From Pseudonocardia sp. N23 (GTDB lineage Bacteria > Actinomycetota > Actinomycetes > Mycobacteriales > Pseudonocardiaceae), in NCBI RefSeq assembly GCF_002583555.1, contig NZ_BEGX01000020.1, positions 1 through 64,000 of the forward strand: a stretch of 64,000 nt of DNA, read 5' to 3'. Of the stretch, positions 9,041 to 19,070 are shown piece after piece (position 1 is the first letter of the stretch; each line of letters opens with the position of its first letter). A model generated the notes under the pieces. It was not told where the DNA came from. It ran no database searches and saw only the letters and a program-made list of their open reading frames with translations. Position numbers and translations under genes: made by a program.

Positions 9041-10540
9041 TCAGCCGTTCTCGGCGATGTCGCCGAGCAGCGCCCACAGGGTGCGGACGGGGACGCCCGT
9101 GCCGCCCTTGCCCGTGTAGCCCCACGCGCCGCCGGTGTTGAACGCCGGCCCGGCGATGTCGATGTGTGCCCACGGCAGGCCGTCGGGCACGAACTCGCCG
9201 AGGAAGATCCCGGCGGCGAGCATGCCGCCCCAGCGGTTGCCGGTGACGTTGGCGAGGTCGGCGACGCGGGAGTCGAGCTCGGGACGCAGGTGCTCAGGCA
9301 GGGGCATCGCCCAGCCGTCCTCGCCGGTGGCGCGGGCGTGCGCGGCGATGCGGTCGCGCAGCTCGTCGGAGCCCATGATCCCGGCAGTGCGGGTGCCGAG
9401 CGCGACCATCTGGGCGCCGGTGAGCGTCGAGGTCTCGACCAGGTAGTCGGGGGAGTCCTCGGCGGCGCGGACGATGGCGTCGGCGAGGACCAGCCGGCCC
9501 TCGGCGTCGGTGTTGAGCACCTCGACGGTCCGGCCGCCGTACATCCGCAGCACGTCGCCGGGGCGGTAGGCGGTGTCGCTGGGCATGTTCTCGGCCATCG
9601 GCACGGTGGCGGTGACGGCGACGGGCAGGCCGAGCTTCGCGGCCAGCACGGTGGTGGCGACGACGGCGGCGGCACCGGACATGTCGGAGGTCATGTGGTC
9701 CATGCCCGCGGCCGGCTTGATGGAGATGCCGCCGGTGTCGAAGGTGATGCCCTTGCCGACGAGCGCGACGCGCGCCCGCGGGGCGTCGCCACCGGCCCAG
9801 GCGAGGCGGACCAGCCGCGGCTTGCGCGACGAGCCCTGCCCGACTCCGAGCACACCGCCGTACCCGCCCTCGGCCAGTGCGGCGTCGTCGAGGACCTCGA
9901 CGGTGAGTCCGGCGGCCTCGCCCAGCGCGCGGGCGCGCTCGGCGAACGAGTCGGGGTAGAGGTCGTTGGGCGGGGTGTTGACGAGGTCGCGGGCGGTGGC
10001 GACGGCCTCGGCGACGGCCACCGCGGTGGTGACGGCGTCCTGTGCCGTGGTGTCGCCGTCGGCGAGGAGGAGCTCGATGGTGCCGACGGGGGGCTTACCG
10101 TCGCCGTTGCTGCGGTACTCCCGGAACGTGTACGCCCCCAGCAACGCACCCTCCGCCGCGGCGCCCGCATCGACGCGGCCGAGCGTGCTGGCCACCCGCC
10201 CGGTTCCCGACAACGCCCGGCTCGCGGCACCGGCGGCCCGTCTGACCTGCTCGGCCCCGACGGTGTCGGTCGCCCGGCCCAGGCCGACGGCGACCACCAG
10301 CGGCGCGGCGACCGCCCCACGGGACGAGAGGCGGACGACCTCCTCGGCCTTGCCGGTCGCGCCGAGGAGCACCAGCTCGGCGACGAGCTCGCCGTCGCTG
10401 CCGAACGCGGCCGCCACCTCCTCGCCGCCCGGGGCGAGGGTGGGCCCGGCGTCGCCGGAACCCTGCACGAGACCGACGACGACGGCGTCGGCCTCGACCT
10501 CGGTGGCGGAGACGGTGCTGGTGCGCAGTTCGGTGGCCAC
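9041..10540 (-). CDS. pepA: Leucyl aminopeptidase (M17)
   Basis: This cytosolic dizinc/manganese aminopeptidase removes N-terminal residues from peptides and is usually hexameric. The 499-residue product has the variable N-terminal macro-like domain and the conserved catalytic half: [16 protein letters not shown] (first metal-ligating lysine and aspartate), the [16 protein letters not shown] helix and the family signature [14 protein letters not shown]. The GTG start at 10540 is preceded by AGGGAG at good spacing. It corresponds by position to mycobacterial pepB (Rv2213). It diverges from the amino-acid permease at 10687, which could import or export the amino acids it releases; that link is inference. 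Confidence 0.93.
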   Translation of the reverse strand: MATELRTSTVSATEVEADAVVVGLVQGSGDAGPTLAPGGEEVAAAFGSDGELVAELVLLGATGKAEEVVRLSSRGAVAAPLVVAVGLGRATDTVGAEQVRRAAGAASRALSGTGRVASTLGRVDAGAAAEGALLGAYTFREYRSNGDGKPPVGTIELLLADGDTTAQDAVTTAVAVAEAVATARDLVNTPPNDLYPDSFAERARALGEAAGLTVEVLDDAALAEGGYGGVLGVGQGSSRKPRLVRLAWAGGDAPRARVALVGKGITFDTGGISIKPAAGMDHMTSDMSGAAAVVATTVLAAKLGLPVAVTATVPMAENMPSDTAYRPGDVLRMYGGRTVEVLNTDAEGRLVLADAIVRAAEDSPDYLVETSTLTGAQMVALGTRTAGIMGSDELRDRIAAHARATGEDGWAMPLPEHLRPELDSRVADLANVTGNRWGGMLAAGIFLGEFVPDGLPWAHIDIAGPAFNTGGAWGYTGKGGTGVPVRTLWALLGDIAENG

Positions 10541-10686
10541 GTGACTCCCTGTCGCGACGGGTGGCCCTGGCGGGTGACGGGCCGGTGCGGACGGGCCTCG
10601 GGCGCTCGGAGGCGCGCGGTGAGACCGCTTCGAAATGCTAATGACACCTCGGCGGCGTCCGTCGGTGCGGGCCCGGGTGCAAGGCT

Positions 10687-11976
10687 GTGGGCGTGTTGTC
10701 GTCACTGACCCGGCGCCTCGGAACGGCCGACGCGGTCGCCCTCGGTCTGGCGGCGATGCTGGGCGCGGGCGTGTTCGCCGCGTTCTCCCCGGCGGCCGCC
10801 GCGGGCGGCAGCTGGTTGCTGCTGGCGGTGGCGATCGCGGCGGTGACGGCGTTCTGCAACGCGGCCTCGACCGCGGACCTCGCCGTCGCGCACCCGGAGA
10901 GCGGCGGCGGCTACGTCTACACGCGCGAACGCCTCTCGCCGGGGACGGGCCGGCTCGCCGGGGTGTCGTTCCTCGTGGGGAAGGTGTCGTCGGCGGCCGC
11001 GGCGGCGGGTGTCTTCGGCACCTACGTGCTGCCCGCGCACCCGGTGATCTGCGCGGTCGTGGTGATCGTGGTGGTGTCGGCGATGACGATCGCCGGGGTG
11101 CGGTGGTCGCCGGGGACGGCGTGGCTGCTCGTCGGCGGGACGCTGGCGGTGCTGGCCGTCGTCGTGGTGGTCGGGCTGCTCGGGCCCGGCGGCTCGACGG
11201 GGGTGTCGGCGTCGCCGGTGTCGGACTCGCCGGTCCCGGTGCAGGTGGTCACCGGGCCGTGGGGCGCGGTGACGGCGGCGGGCATCGTGTTCTTCGCGTT
11301 CGCCGGCTACTCGCGCGTCGCGACGATCGGTGAGGAGCTGCGCGACCCGGACCGGTCGCTGCGCCGCGCCGTCGTCATCTCCTTCGCGGTCGTGACGGTC
11401 ACCTACGTCGCGGTCGCGGGCGCGCTGCTGGTGGGCCTGGGCGTCGACCGGCTGGCGGCCGAGCGCGCCCCGCTGGTGGCGCTCGTCGACACCGGCCAGG
11501 CGCCCGCACTCGGGGTGCTGGTGCGGATCGGCGCGGCGGTGGCGTCGGGGGCGGCGCTGCTGTCGGTGCTGGTCACGACGAGCCGGACGATGCGCGAGAT
11601 GGCCAAGCGCGGCGAGCTGCCGCGGGTGTTCGCCCGGGTCGGGTCGCGGCAGAACCCGTGGCCTGCCGACGTCGCCGGTGCGGTCCTCGCGATCGTCGTC
11701 GCGATCCTGGCCGGCCCGGTCGCGGCGATCGCGCTGTCGGCATGCGCGACGCTGGTGCACTACGCGCTGATCAACGTCGCGGCGCTGCGGCTGCCGCGGG
11801 CGCGCAGGCGCTGGCCGGTGTGGACGTCGCTGCTCGGCGTGGTGCTCTGCGTCGGCCTGGCGGTGTTCCTGCCGCTGGGCACCGTGCTGATCGCGGCGGC
11901 GGCGCTGTTGGGTGGCTGGCTGCTGTGCACGCTCGTCGTGCGGTTGACGGCACGTGACGAGCCGCCCGTCGACTGA
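10687..11976 (+). CDS. APC family amino-acid permease
   Basis: The 429-residue protein is hydrophobic throughout with about 12 predicted helices. The first helix holds the APC motif [19 protein letters not shown] near residue 18, and a later cytoplasmic loop has [19 protein letters not shown], the second family hallmark. Such proton or substrate antiporters move amino acids or polyamines; the specificity cannot be read. Two in-frame GTG codons six bases apart (10687 and 10693) are equally possible starts. It ends two bases before a palindrome that precedes ilvE. Confidence 0.88.
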   Translation: MGVLSSLTRRLGTADAVALGLAAMLGAGVFAAFSPAAAAGGSWLLLAVAIAAVTAFCNAASTADLAVAHPESGGGYVYTRERLSPGTGRLAGVSFLVGKVSSAAAAAGVFGTYVLPAHPVICAVVVIVVVSAMTIAGVRWSPGTAWLLVGGTLAVLAVVVVVGLLGPGGSTGVSASPVSDSPVPVQVVTGPWGAVTAAGIVFFAFAGYSRVATIGEELRDPDRSLRRAVVISFAVVTVTYVAVAGALLVGLGVDRLAAERAPLVALVDTGQAPALGVLVRIGAAVASGAALLSVLVTTSRTMREMAKRGELPRVFARVGSRQNPWPADVAGAVLAIVVAILAGPVAAIALSACATLVHYALINVAALRLPRARRRWPVWTSLLGVVLCVGLAVFLPLGTVLIAAAALLGGWLLCTLVVRLTARDEPPVD

Positions 11977-11978
11977 CC

Positions 11979-12000
11979 GTCGGACGTCCGACAGTCGGAC
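11979..12000. promoter_or_regulatory. GTCGGAC palindrome upstream of ilvE
   Basis: GTCGGACGTCCGAC at 11979-11992 is a perfect 14-base palindrome, and the half-site GTCGGAC recurs at 11994-12000. Three half-sites within 22 bases, 27 bases before the ilvE ATG, look like an operator for a dimeric regulator. It could also act as the permease terminator, since it starts two bases after that stop codon. Confidence 0.4.
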
Positions 12001-12026
12001 TTGTCGAACGCGTTACCGTTGCTCTC

Positions 12027-13133
12027 ATGAGCGCGACGGCCTTCACCCGCACCCAGAACCCCTCCCCGGTGTCCGAGGAGCGCCGTGGGGAGATTCTGGC
12101 CGACCCCGGGTTCGGCCGGTACTTCACCGACCACATGGTCACCGTGCGCTGGACGCAGGGCCAGGGCTGGCACGACCCGGCCGTCGTGCCCTACGGCCCG
12201 ATCTCGTTCGACCCGGCGTCGATGGTGCTGCACTACGGACAGGAGATCTTCGAGGGCCTCAAGGCCTACCGGCAGGCCGACGGCTCGATCGCCTCGTTCC
12301 GGCCGGAGGCCAACGCGGCGCGGTTCCGCACGTCGTCGGCCCGGCTGGCGATGGCCGAGCTGCCCGACGAGCTGTTCCTCGACTCGCTGTCGGAGCTCAT
12401 GGCCGTCGACCACGCCTGGGTGCCCGAGTCCGGCACGGAGGACTCGCTGTACCTGCGGCCGTTCATGCTGGCCACCGAGGTCGGCCTGGGTGTGCGGCCG
12501 GCGGCGGAGTACCTGTACATGCTGATCGCCTCGCCCGCGGGCCCGTATTTCAGCGGCGGGGTCAAGCCGGTCGACGTGTGGCTGTCCACCGACTACACGC
12601 GCGCCGCCCTCGGCGGCACCGGCGGCGCGAAGTGCGGCGGCAACTACGCGGCGTCGCTGCTCCCGCAGGCCGAGGGAGCCGCGCACGGCTGCGCGCAGGT
12701 CGCCTACCTCGACGCCGAGGAGCGCAAGTGGGTCGACGAGATGGGCTCCAACAACCTGTTCTTCGTCGTCGGCTCGGGTGACCACGTCGAGATCGTGACG
12801 CCGACGCTCACCGGCAGCATCCTCGCCGGCGTCACGCGCGACTCGCTGCTGGTGCTGGCCAAGGAGATCGGCTGCGAGGTCACCGAGCGCAAGGTCTCCG
12901 GCGACGAGTGGCTCCACGGCGCCGCGGACGGCACGATCACCGAGGTGTTCGGCTGCGGCACGGCCGCGGTGATCACGCCGATCGGCAAGGTCAAGCACAC
13001 CGGTGGCGAGGTCGTCGTCGGTGGTGGCGAGCCGGGCCCGATCACGCTGCGGCTGCGCAAGCTGCTCACCGACATCCAGCGGGGCCTCGCGCCCGACACC
13101 CACTCCTGGATGACGACGCTGTACCGGCCGTAG
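12027..13133 (+). CDS. ilvE: Branched-chain amino acid aminotransferase
   Basis: IlvE is a PLP enzyme of fold type IV that interconverts leucine, isoleucine and valine with their 2-oxo acids, using glutamate/2-oxoglutarate. The 368-residue length is usual for the long (BCAT type II, mitochondrial-like) form. Visible motifs are [25 protein letters not shown], the PLP-lysine region [16 protein letters not shown] and [15 protein letters not shown]. The ATG at 12027 lies downstream of a three-half-site palindrome with no obvious Shine-Dalgarno, so a leaderless or short-leader mRNA is possible. Its stop nearly meets the cobS stop from the other strand. Confidence 0.95.
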   Translation: MSATAFTRTQNPSPVSEERRGEILADPGFGRYFTDHMVTVRWTQGQGWHDPAVVPYGPISFDPASMVLHYGQEIFEGLKAYRQADGSIASFRPEANAARFRTSSARLAMAELPDELFLDSLSELMAVDHAWVPESGTEDSLYLRPFMLATEVGLGVRPAAEYLYMLIASPAGPYFSGGVKPVDVWLSTDYTRAALGGTGGAKCGGNYAASLLPQAEGAAHGCAQVAYLDAEERKWVDEMGSNNLFFVVGSGDHVEIVTPTLTGSILAGVTRDSLLVLAKEIGCEVTERKVSGDEWLHGAADGTITEVFGCGTAAVITPIGKVKHTGGEVVVGGGEPGPITLRLRKLLTDIQRGLAPDTHSWMTTLYRP

Positions 13134-13137
13134 TCCG

Positions 13138-13902
13138 CTACAGGGCGGCCGACAGCACGACCAGGACGGCGGTGACGCCGAGCTCCGACGCGGCGCCCAG
13201 CACGTCGCCGTTCATGCCGCCGAAGCGTCGCCGGGTGTGCGCCGACAGCCCGGCGACGGACAGCGCCGCGACCGCGACGGCGAGGACTCCCGGCCACCGC
13301 GCCGGGACCAGCCACGCCGCCGCGGCGGCCAGCACCGCCCACCAGGCGACGGCGACCCACCACGGCTGCGACCCGGCGACGGTCGCGCCCAGCCCACCCG
13401 GCCGCGCCGCGGGCACGCCGCGCCGTGCGCACCAGGTGAATCCCGCCCGGCCGACGGCGGCGGCGAGCGCACCGGCAACCGTGGTGACCAGGACCCCGGC
13501 GGGGGTGAGCGCGGCGAGCGCGGCGGCCTGTGCGCCCAGCACGACGATCAGGGTGACGACGCCGAACGGTCCCGCCCCGCCGTCTCGCATCACGGCCAGC
13601 GCCCGCTCGGGCGGGCCGTAGCAGCCCAGGCCGTCGGCGGTGTCGGCCAGGCCGTCGACGTGCATGCCGCGGGTCGCGAGCGCGGCCACGGCGACGGCGA
13701 GCAGGCCCGCGACCAGGACGGGCACGCCGGCCGCGGCGAGCCCCGCCGCGACCAGCCCCGACACCGCCCCGACGAGAGCCCCCACCAAGGGAGCCCAGCG
13801 CAGCGCGGCCGCGGCGACGCCCGGGGCGGGTGCGCCGGTGCGGACGGGCAGCACGGTCAGCCAGGACAGGGCCAGCGCGAACCCCCGTGCAGCGGTGCTC
13901 AC
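13138..13902 (-). CDS. cobS: Adenosylcobinamide-GDP ribazoletransferase CobS
   Basis: CobS is the membrane enzyme that joins adenosylcobinamide-GDP to alpha-ribazole and completes the cobalamin lower loop. The 254-residue product is largely hydrophobic and contains the family motif RGMHVDGLADTADGLG near residue 75, the acidic metal-binding site, followed by MRDGGAGPFGV. GTG at 13902 puts LSWLTVLPVRTG, the normal family start, near the N-terminus. It begins four bases after cobT ends, and cobU lies directly upstream, so cobU-cobT-cobS form one tight operon. Confidence 0.93.
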   Translation of the reverse strand: MSTAARGFALALSWLTVLPVRTGAPAPGVAAAALRWAPLVGALVGAVSGLVAAGLAAAGVPVLVAGLLAVAVAALATRGMHVDGLADTADGLGCYGPPERALAVMRDGGAGPFGVVTLIVVLGAQAAALAALTPAGVLVTTVAGALAAAVGRAGFTWCARRGVPAARPGGLGATVAGSQPWWVAVAWWAVLAAAAAWLVPARWPGVLAVAVAALSVAGLSAHTRRRFGGMNGDVLGAASELGVTAVLVVLSAAL

Positions 13903-13906
13903 GTGC

Positions 13907-14962
13907 TCATGCGCGGGCCGGGGTGATCCCGCTGTCGGCGGCCGTCGCGGTGTCGGTGAGCAGCCGCGCCGCCATCCGCAGCAGCGGGACGAGCGCGAGG
14001 GCACCGGTGCCGTCGCCGACCCGGATCCCCAGGTCGACGACCGGCTCGAGCTGCAGCCGGGCGAGCAGCGCGTCGGCGGCGGGTTCGGGGGAACGCTGCG
14101 CGGCGAGCCACCACTGCCGCGCGCCCGGCGCGAGCTGCTCGGCGAGCGTCCCCGCCGCGATCACGACGAGCCCGTCGACGAGTACGGGCGTGCGCCGCAG
14201 CGACGCCTGCAGCAGGAAGCCGGTGAGCACGGCCAGGTCGGCCCCACCCGCGACGCGCAGCAGACCGACCGGGTCGCGGCGCACGGACCTGGTGCGGCGC
14301 AACGCGTCCCGGATCGCGGCGGCCTTGCGCATCCAGGCGTCGTCGTCGATCCCGCTGCCGCGGCCCACGACGACGACCGGCTCCAGCCCGGTGATCGCGG
14401 CGGCGATCGTCGACGCCGCGGTGGTCGCGCCGACGCCCAGCGACGCCGGCACCAGCAGGTCGGCACCCGCGTCGACCTCCTCGTCGGCCAGCGCGCGCCC
14501 GATCCGCAGCGCGTCCTCGGTCTCGTCGGCGGTGAGGGCGTCCTCGTGGTCGATGCGTCCGCTGCCGCGCCGCACGCGGTAGCGCTCGTCGGCCGGGTCG
14601 GGGGTGTCGAGGCCGACGTCGACGACCCGCACCGACGCCCCCGCGACGTCCGCGACGACTGCCGCGGGCAGGACCCGGTCCCGCGCCGCCGCGACCTGCC
14701 GCTCCGTCGTGCCCGCCGGGTAGGCGGAGACCCCGGCCGCGGCGATGCCGTGGTCGGCCGCCACGACCACGACCCGCGGCCTTGCCGGTGCCCGTGGCGG
14801 GCACACCCCCTGGGCGGCGGCCAGCCAGCAGCCCAGCTCGGCGAGCCGGCCCAGGCCTCCGACGGGCACGGCCAGCGCCTCGTGCCGGGCGACGGCCTCG
14901 CGGCGGGCCTCGACGTTCGGGGCGGGGACCGCGGGCAGGTCCGCGACTGCAGAGTCGACCAT
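13907..14962 (-). CDS. cobT: Nicotinate-nucleotide-dimethylbenzimidazole phosphoribosyltransferase
   Basis: CobT makes alpha-ribazole phosphate from dimethylbenzimidazole and nicotinate mononucleotide, feeding CobS. The 351-residue protein has VVVVAADHGIAAAGVSAYP near residue 65, the phosphate-binding GVGATTAASTIAAA, GGADLAVLTGFLLQAS and PVLVDGLVVIAA. These are the standard blocks of the family, and length is normal. It sits between cobU (22 bases upstream) and cobS. Together with glycerate kinase and the DUF3043 gene next door the order resembles mycobacterial Rv2205c-Rv2208, but there cobU is elsewhere. Confidence 0.94.
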   Translation of the reverse strand: MVDSAVADLPAVPAPNVEARREAVARHEALAVPVGGLGRLAELGCWLAAAQGVCPPRAPARPRVVVVAADHGIAAAGVSAYPAGTTERQVAAARDRVLPAAVVADVAGASVRVVDVGLDTPDPADERYRVRRGSGRIDHEDALTADETEDALRIGRALADEEVDAGADLLVPASLGVGATTAASTIAAAITGLEPVVVVGRGSGIDDDAWMRKAAAIRDALRRTRSVRRDPVGLLRVAGGADLAVLTGFLLQASLRRTPVLVDGLVVIAAGTLAEQLAPGARQWWLAAQRSPEPAADALLARLQLEPVVDLGIRVGDGTGALALVPLLRMAARLLTDTATAADSGITPARA

Positions 14963-14983
14963 GGACGTCTTCCTACCCGGCCC

Positions 14984-15505
14984 TCACTTGAGGCGGAGCG
15001 GCAGCCCGGCCACGAGCAGCACCACGTCGTCGCAGACGGCGGCCACCGCGGCGTTGAGCGCACCCAGCTCGTCGCGGAACATCCGGCCGGCGCGGGTCTC
15101 CGGGACGACGCCCAGCCCCACCTCCGCCGACACGAGCACGACCTGTCCGGCGGCTCCGGCGATGGCTCCGACCAGCGCGTCCGCGGCCGCGCCCACCTGC
15201 GGCGGGGTCGTGGGCGCGGTCCAGGCGCCGGCGTCGTCTAGGACGCCGGTCAGCCAGGTCGCGAGGTCGTCGACCAGCAGTGCGCCCGGCCGGGCCAGCT
15301 CCGCGACGAGATCGGGGTCCTCGACGGTGCTCCAGCCCGCCGGGCGCCGGTCGCGGTGCGCGGCGATGCGGGCGTCCCACTCGGCGTCGCCGGGGATGCG
15401 CCGCGCCGTCGCGCAGTACCGGACCGGCCCTTCCACGGGCAGCAGCCCCTCGGCGTGGGCGGACTTGCCCGAGCGGGTTCCCCCGAGGACGAGCGTCGAC
15501 GGCAC
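14984..15505 (-). CDS. cobU: Adenosylcobinamide kinase / adenosylcobinamide-phosphate guanylyltransferase
   Basis: CobU phosphorylates adenosylcobinamide and then adds GMP, producing the substrate of CobS. The 173-residue chain begins with VLGGTRSGKSAHAE (P-loop), and carries the RIAAHRDRRPAGW segment with the histidine that is guanylylated in this family, and DDLATWL further on. Length is typical. The C-terminal half ends PETRAGRMFRDELGALN then a hydrophobic strand VVLLVAGLPLRLK, as in other CobU proteins. It starts 11 bases after the DUF3043 gene, so the membrane protein may be cotranscribed. Confidence 0.93.
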   Translation of the reverse strand: MPSTLVLGGTRSGKSAHAEGLLPVEGPVRYCATARRIPGDAEWDARIAAHRDRRPAGWSTVEDPDLVAELARPGALLVDDLATWLTGVLDDAGAWTAPTTPPQVGAAADALVGAIAGAAGQVVLVSAEVGLGVVPETRAGRMFRDELGALNAAVAAVCDDVVLLVAGLPLRLK

Positions 15506-15516
15506 CGTCGCCGGGA

Positions 15517-16170
15517 TCAGACGGTCGCGCCGCGCTGCACGCGCGGCTTCGGGACGCGCAGCTTGCGGACCTGGCTGGCCCGGGTGAAGCAGTACCAGCC
15601 CGTCCCGAGGGCGGAGATGTTCTCGGTGGGGAACTTCACCCGGGCCTTGCGGGTCGTCGTGATGGCGAGCAGCACGCCCTCACCGATCATCACGACGAGC
15701 GCGAGCAGGCAGAACAGGCTCATGTACTGCTGGATCGCCGGGACCGGGAGCACGACGGCGATCAGCACGAGGATCGCCAGCGGCATGAACAGGCCGACCA
15801 GGTGCGGGCGCGAGTCGATGACGTCGCGGATGTAGGCGCGCACCGGGCCGCGGTCGCGGGGCAGCAGGTAGCGGTCGTCGCCCGCGTCCATGCGGGCCCG
15901 GCGCTCGGCCGCGGCGGCGCGGCGGGCGTCCTTCGTCGGCTTGTTCGCCTTCGCGTACGCCGACGCCTCCTTGCGGGTGCGCGGCGCGGGTGTGGCGGGC
16001 CGGCGCGCGGTCGACTGGGCGTCGCGGCGCTTCGGCGTGGCCCGGCCCTTCGCGGCCGTCTGTCCCTTGCGGGGCGGGTCGTCCGCGACCTCCTGCGTCG
16101 TGGCGGCGTCCGCGGCTGTGCCGTCGGCGTCGTTGCCCGTGGTCTCGTCGGAGCGGCGCAGGAACCTCAC
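15517..16170 (-). CDS. DUF3043 family membrane protein
   Basis: The 217-residue protein has a long charged N-terminal half rich in Arg, Lys, Ala and Thr, including a KGRATPKRR-type basic segment, then the DUF3043 block RDRGPVRAYIRDVIDSRP. Two transmembrane helices follow (FMPLAILVLIAVVLPV and FCLLALVVMIGEGVLLAI), and a basic C-terminus with FPTENISALGTGWYCFTRA. The family is restricted to actinobacteria and has no established function. By position it corresponds to mycobacterial Rv2206, between glycerate kinase and cobT. It diverges from glycerate kinase across 33 bases and leads the cobUTS genes. Confidence 0.85.
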   Translation of the reverse strand: MRFLRRSDETTGNDADGTAADAATTQEVADDPPRKGQTAAKGRATPKRRDAQSTARRPATPAPRTRKEASAYAKANKPTKDARRAAAAERRARMDAGDDRYLLPRDRGPVRAYIRDVIDSRPHLVGLFMPLAILVLIAVVLPVPAIQQYMSLFCLLALVVMIGEGVLLAITTTRKARVKFPTENISALGTGWYCFTRASQVRKLRVPKPRVQRGATV

Positions 16171-16203
16171 GGGCCACAGGATACGGGCGCTAGCCTGCGT
16201 GAC

Positions 16204-17337
16204 GTGCGGGTGGTGGTGGCTCCAGACTCATTCGGCGGGACGCTCAGTGCCTCGGCGGCCGCGGCGGCGATCGCGAAGGGCTGGGGCGAGGCCGCCCCGG
16301 GCGACGAGGTCGTGCAGATGCCCCTGGCCGACGGCGGTACCGGCTTCCTCGACGTGCTGCACACCGCCCTCGGCGGGACCGTGCACACGCTGACCGTGAC
16401 CGGACCGCTCGGCGACCCCGTCGAGGGCTCCTGGCTGCAGGTGGGTGACACCGCGTACGTCGAGTCCGCGTCGGCGTGCGGGCTCCAGCACGTGCCGCGG
16501 ACCGACCGGACACCGGAGGTCGCGGGCCGGGCGACGACCCGCGGCGTGGGTGAGCTCCTCGCCGCCGCGCGCGACGCAGGGGTGTCCGAGATCGTCGTCG
16601 GCCTCGGCGGCTCGGCGACCACCGACGGCGGCGCCGGCATGCTCGCCGCGCTCGGCGCCGTCGCGGTCGACGACGGCGGTGCCCCGCTTCCCGACGGCGG
16701 CACGTCGCTGGACCGCTGCACCCGTCTCGACGGCTCGCCCGACCTGGGCGGGGTCCGGCTCGTCGCCGCCGCCGACGTCGACAACCCGCTGCTCGGCCCG
16801 CACGGCGCCGCGGCCGTCTTCGGCCCGCAGAAGGGCGCCGACGACGCTGCCGTCACCGACCTCGACGCCGCCCTCGCCGTCTTCGCCGACGTGCTCGCCG
16901 CGGCGCTGGGCACCGACGTCCGCGACGAGCAGGGAGCGGGTGCCGCCGGCGGCATGGGTGCCGCGCTGCTGGCCCTGGGCGCGCGACGGGTGTCGGGGGC
17001 CGGGCTCGTCCGCGAGCTCGTGGGTCTCGACGCCGCACTCGACGGCCTCGCCGGCGCCGGTGCCGGGCTCGCCGTCACCGGCGAGGGCAGTTTCGACTGG
17101 CAGTCGCTGCGCGGGAAGCTCGTCACCACCGTCGCCCGCGCCGCCGCCGACCGCGGCGTGCCGTGTCTCGTGCTCGCCGGCCAGGTGTCGGTCGGGAGGC
17201 GCGAAGCGGCGTCCGCGGGAGTGGACTCCGCCTATTCCGTGGCCGACGACGCCGGTGGCGTCGAGGCCTCCATGGCCGACCCCGAGGGCACCCTCACCGC
17301 GCTCGCCGCCCGTGTCGCCCGGCAGTGGAGCCACTGA
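16204..17337 (+). CDS. glxK: Glycerate kinase (GlxK/GarK family)
   Basis: The enzyme phosphorylates D-glycerate with ATP, feeding glyoxylate- or serine-derived carbon into glycolysis. The 377-residue protein begins VRVVVAPDSFGGTLSA, the classic N-terminus of Pfam glycerate kinase family 1, and shows PLADGGTGFLDVL, EIVVGLGGSATTDGGAGML near residue 130 and the C-terminal VTGEGSFDWQSLRGKL. GTG at 16204 was chosen because the fold begins immediately. A mycobacterial counterpart (Rv2205c) occupies the same position. ErpA follows downstream after 140 bases. Confidence 0.93.
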   Translation: MRVVVAPDSFGGTLSASAAAAAIAKGWGEAAPGDEVVQMPLADGGTGFLDVLHTALGGTVHTLTVTGPLGDPVEGSWLQVGDTAYVESASACGLQHVPRTDRTPEVAGRATTRGVGELLAAARDAGVSEIVVGLGGSATTDGGAGMLAALGAVAVDDGGAPLPDGGTSLDRCTRLDGSPDLGGVRLVAAADVDNPLLGPHGAAAVFGPQKGADDAAVTDLDAALAVFADVLAAALGTDVRDEQGAGAAGGMGAALLALGARRVSGAGLVRELVGLDAALDGLAGAGAGLAVTGEGSFDWQSLRGKLVTTVARAAADRGVPCLVLAGQVSVGRREAASAGVDSAYSVADDAGGVEASMADPEGTLTALAARVARQWSH

Positions 17338-17478
17338 CCTGCGACGACGTCTGCGGACGTGGCTCCGGTCACCCTCGTGCGCAGGGAACGCGACGACTGT
17401 CGGAGCCCGGCCTACACTGGGGGGAACCGGAGCAGTCCGGATGGAATGAGTTCGGCCCGTGCCTGTGTTGGGAGAGAC

Positions 17479-17847
17479 ATGACCGTCGAGAACACCGTCC
17501 AGACCGACGTCGCGACCGAGACGCACGGCGTCGAGCTGACCGACGCTGCCGCCGGCAAGGCCCGTCTGCTGCTCGAGCAGGAGGGCCGCGACGACATGCA
17601 CCTGCGCATCGCCGTCCAGCCCGGTGGCTGCGCGGGCCTGCGCTACCAGCTCTTCTTCGACGACCGCGAGCTCGACGGCGACCTGTTCCGCGACTACAGC
17701 GGCCTCAAGGTCGGGGTCGACCGGATGAGCGCTCCCTACCTGCAGGGTGCGGTCATCGACTTCGTCGACACCATCGAGAAGCAGGGCTTCACGATCGACA
17801 ACCCGAACGCCGGCGGCTCCTGCGCCTGCGGCGACTCGTTCAACTGA
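17479..17847 (+). CDS. erpA: A-type iron-sulfur carrier (HesB/IscA/ErpA)
   Basis: This protein carries iron-sulfur clusters from the assembly machinery to target proteins. The 122-residue chain has the three invariant cysteines: one in VQPGGCAGLRYQLFF near residue 50 and two in the C-terminal GGSCACGDSF. The N-terminal VELTDAAAGKARLLLEQE helix is typical. The ATG at 17479 follows GGGAGAG. Lipoyl synthase and APS reductase in this window are among plausible clients. A 14-bp terminator hairpin closes the transcript before adenosine kinase. Confidence 0.93.
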   Translation: MTVENTVQTDVATETHGVELTDAAAGKARLLLEQEGRDDMHLRIAVQPGGCAGLRYQLFFDDRELDGDLFRDYSGLKVGVDRMSAPYLQGAVIDFVDTIEKQGFTIDNPNAGGSCACGDSFN

Positions 17848-18963
<1,116 letters not shown>

Positions 18964-19070
18964 CCCACTCACGAGCGGCCGCGGGCCGTGCGCTCCGCTG
19001 CAGGCCGTGCGCTCCGCCGCGGTTGTGGCGTGCCCGTTCCTGCACATGGGGAGGGCGGAGCGGCGCGTGG

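Noticed and set aside
18984..19017. 15-base direct repeat GGCCGTGCGCTCCGC in the adoK/glpD gap
   Set aside because: Only two copies in a convergent gap, with no associated element; possibly simple duplication.
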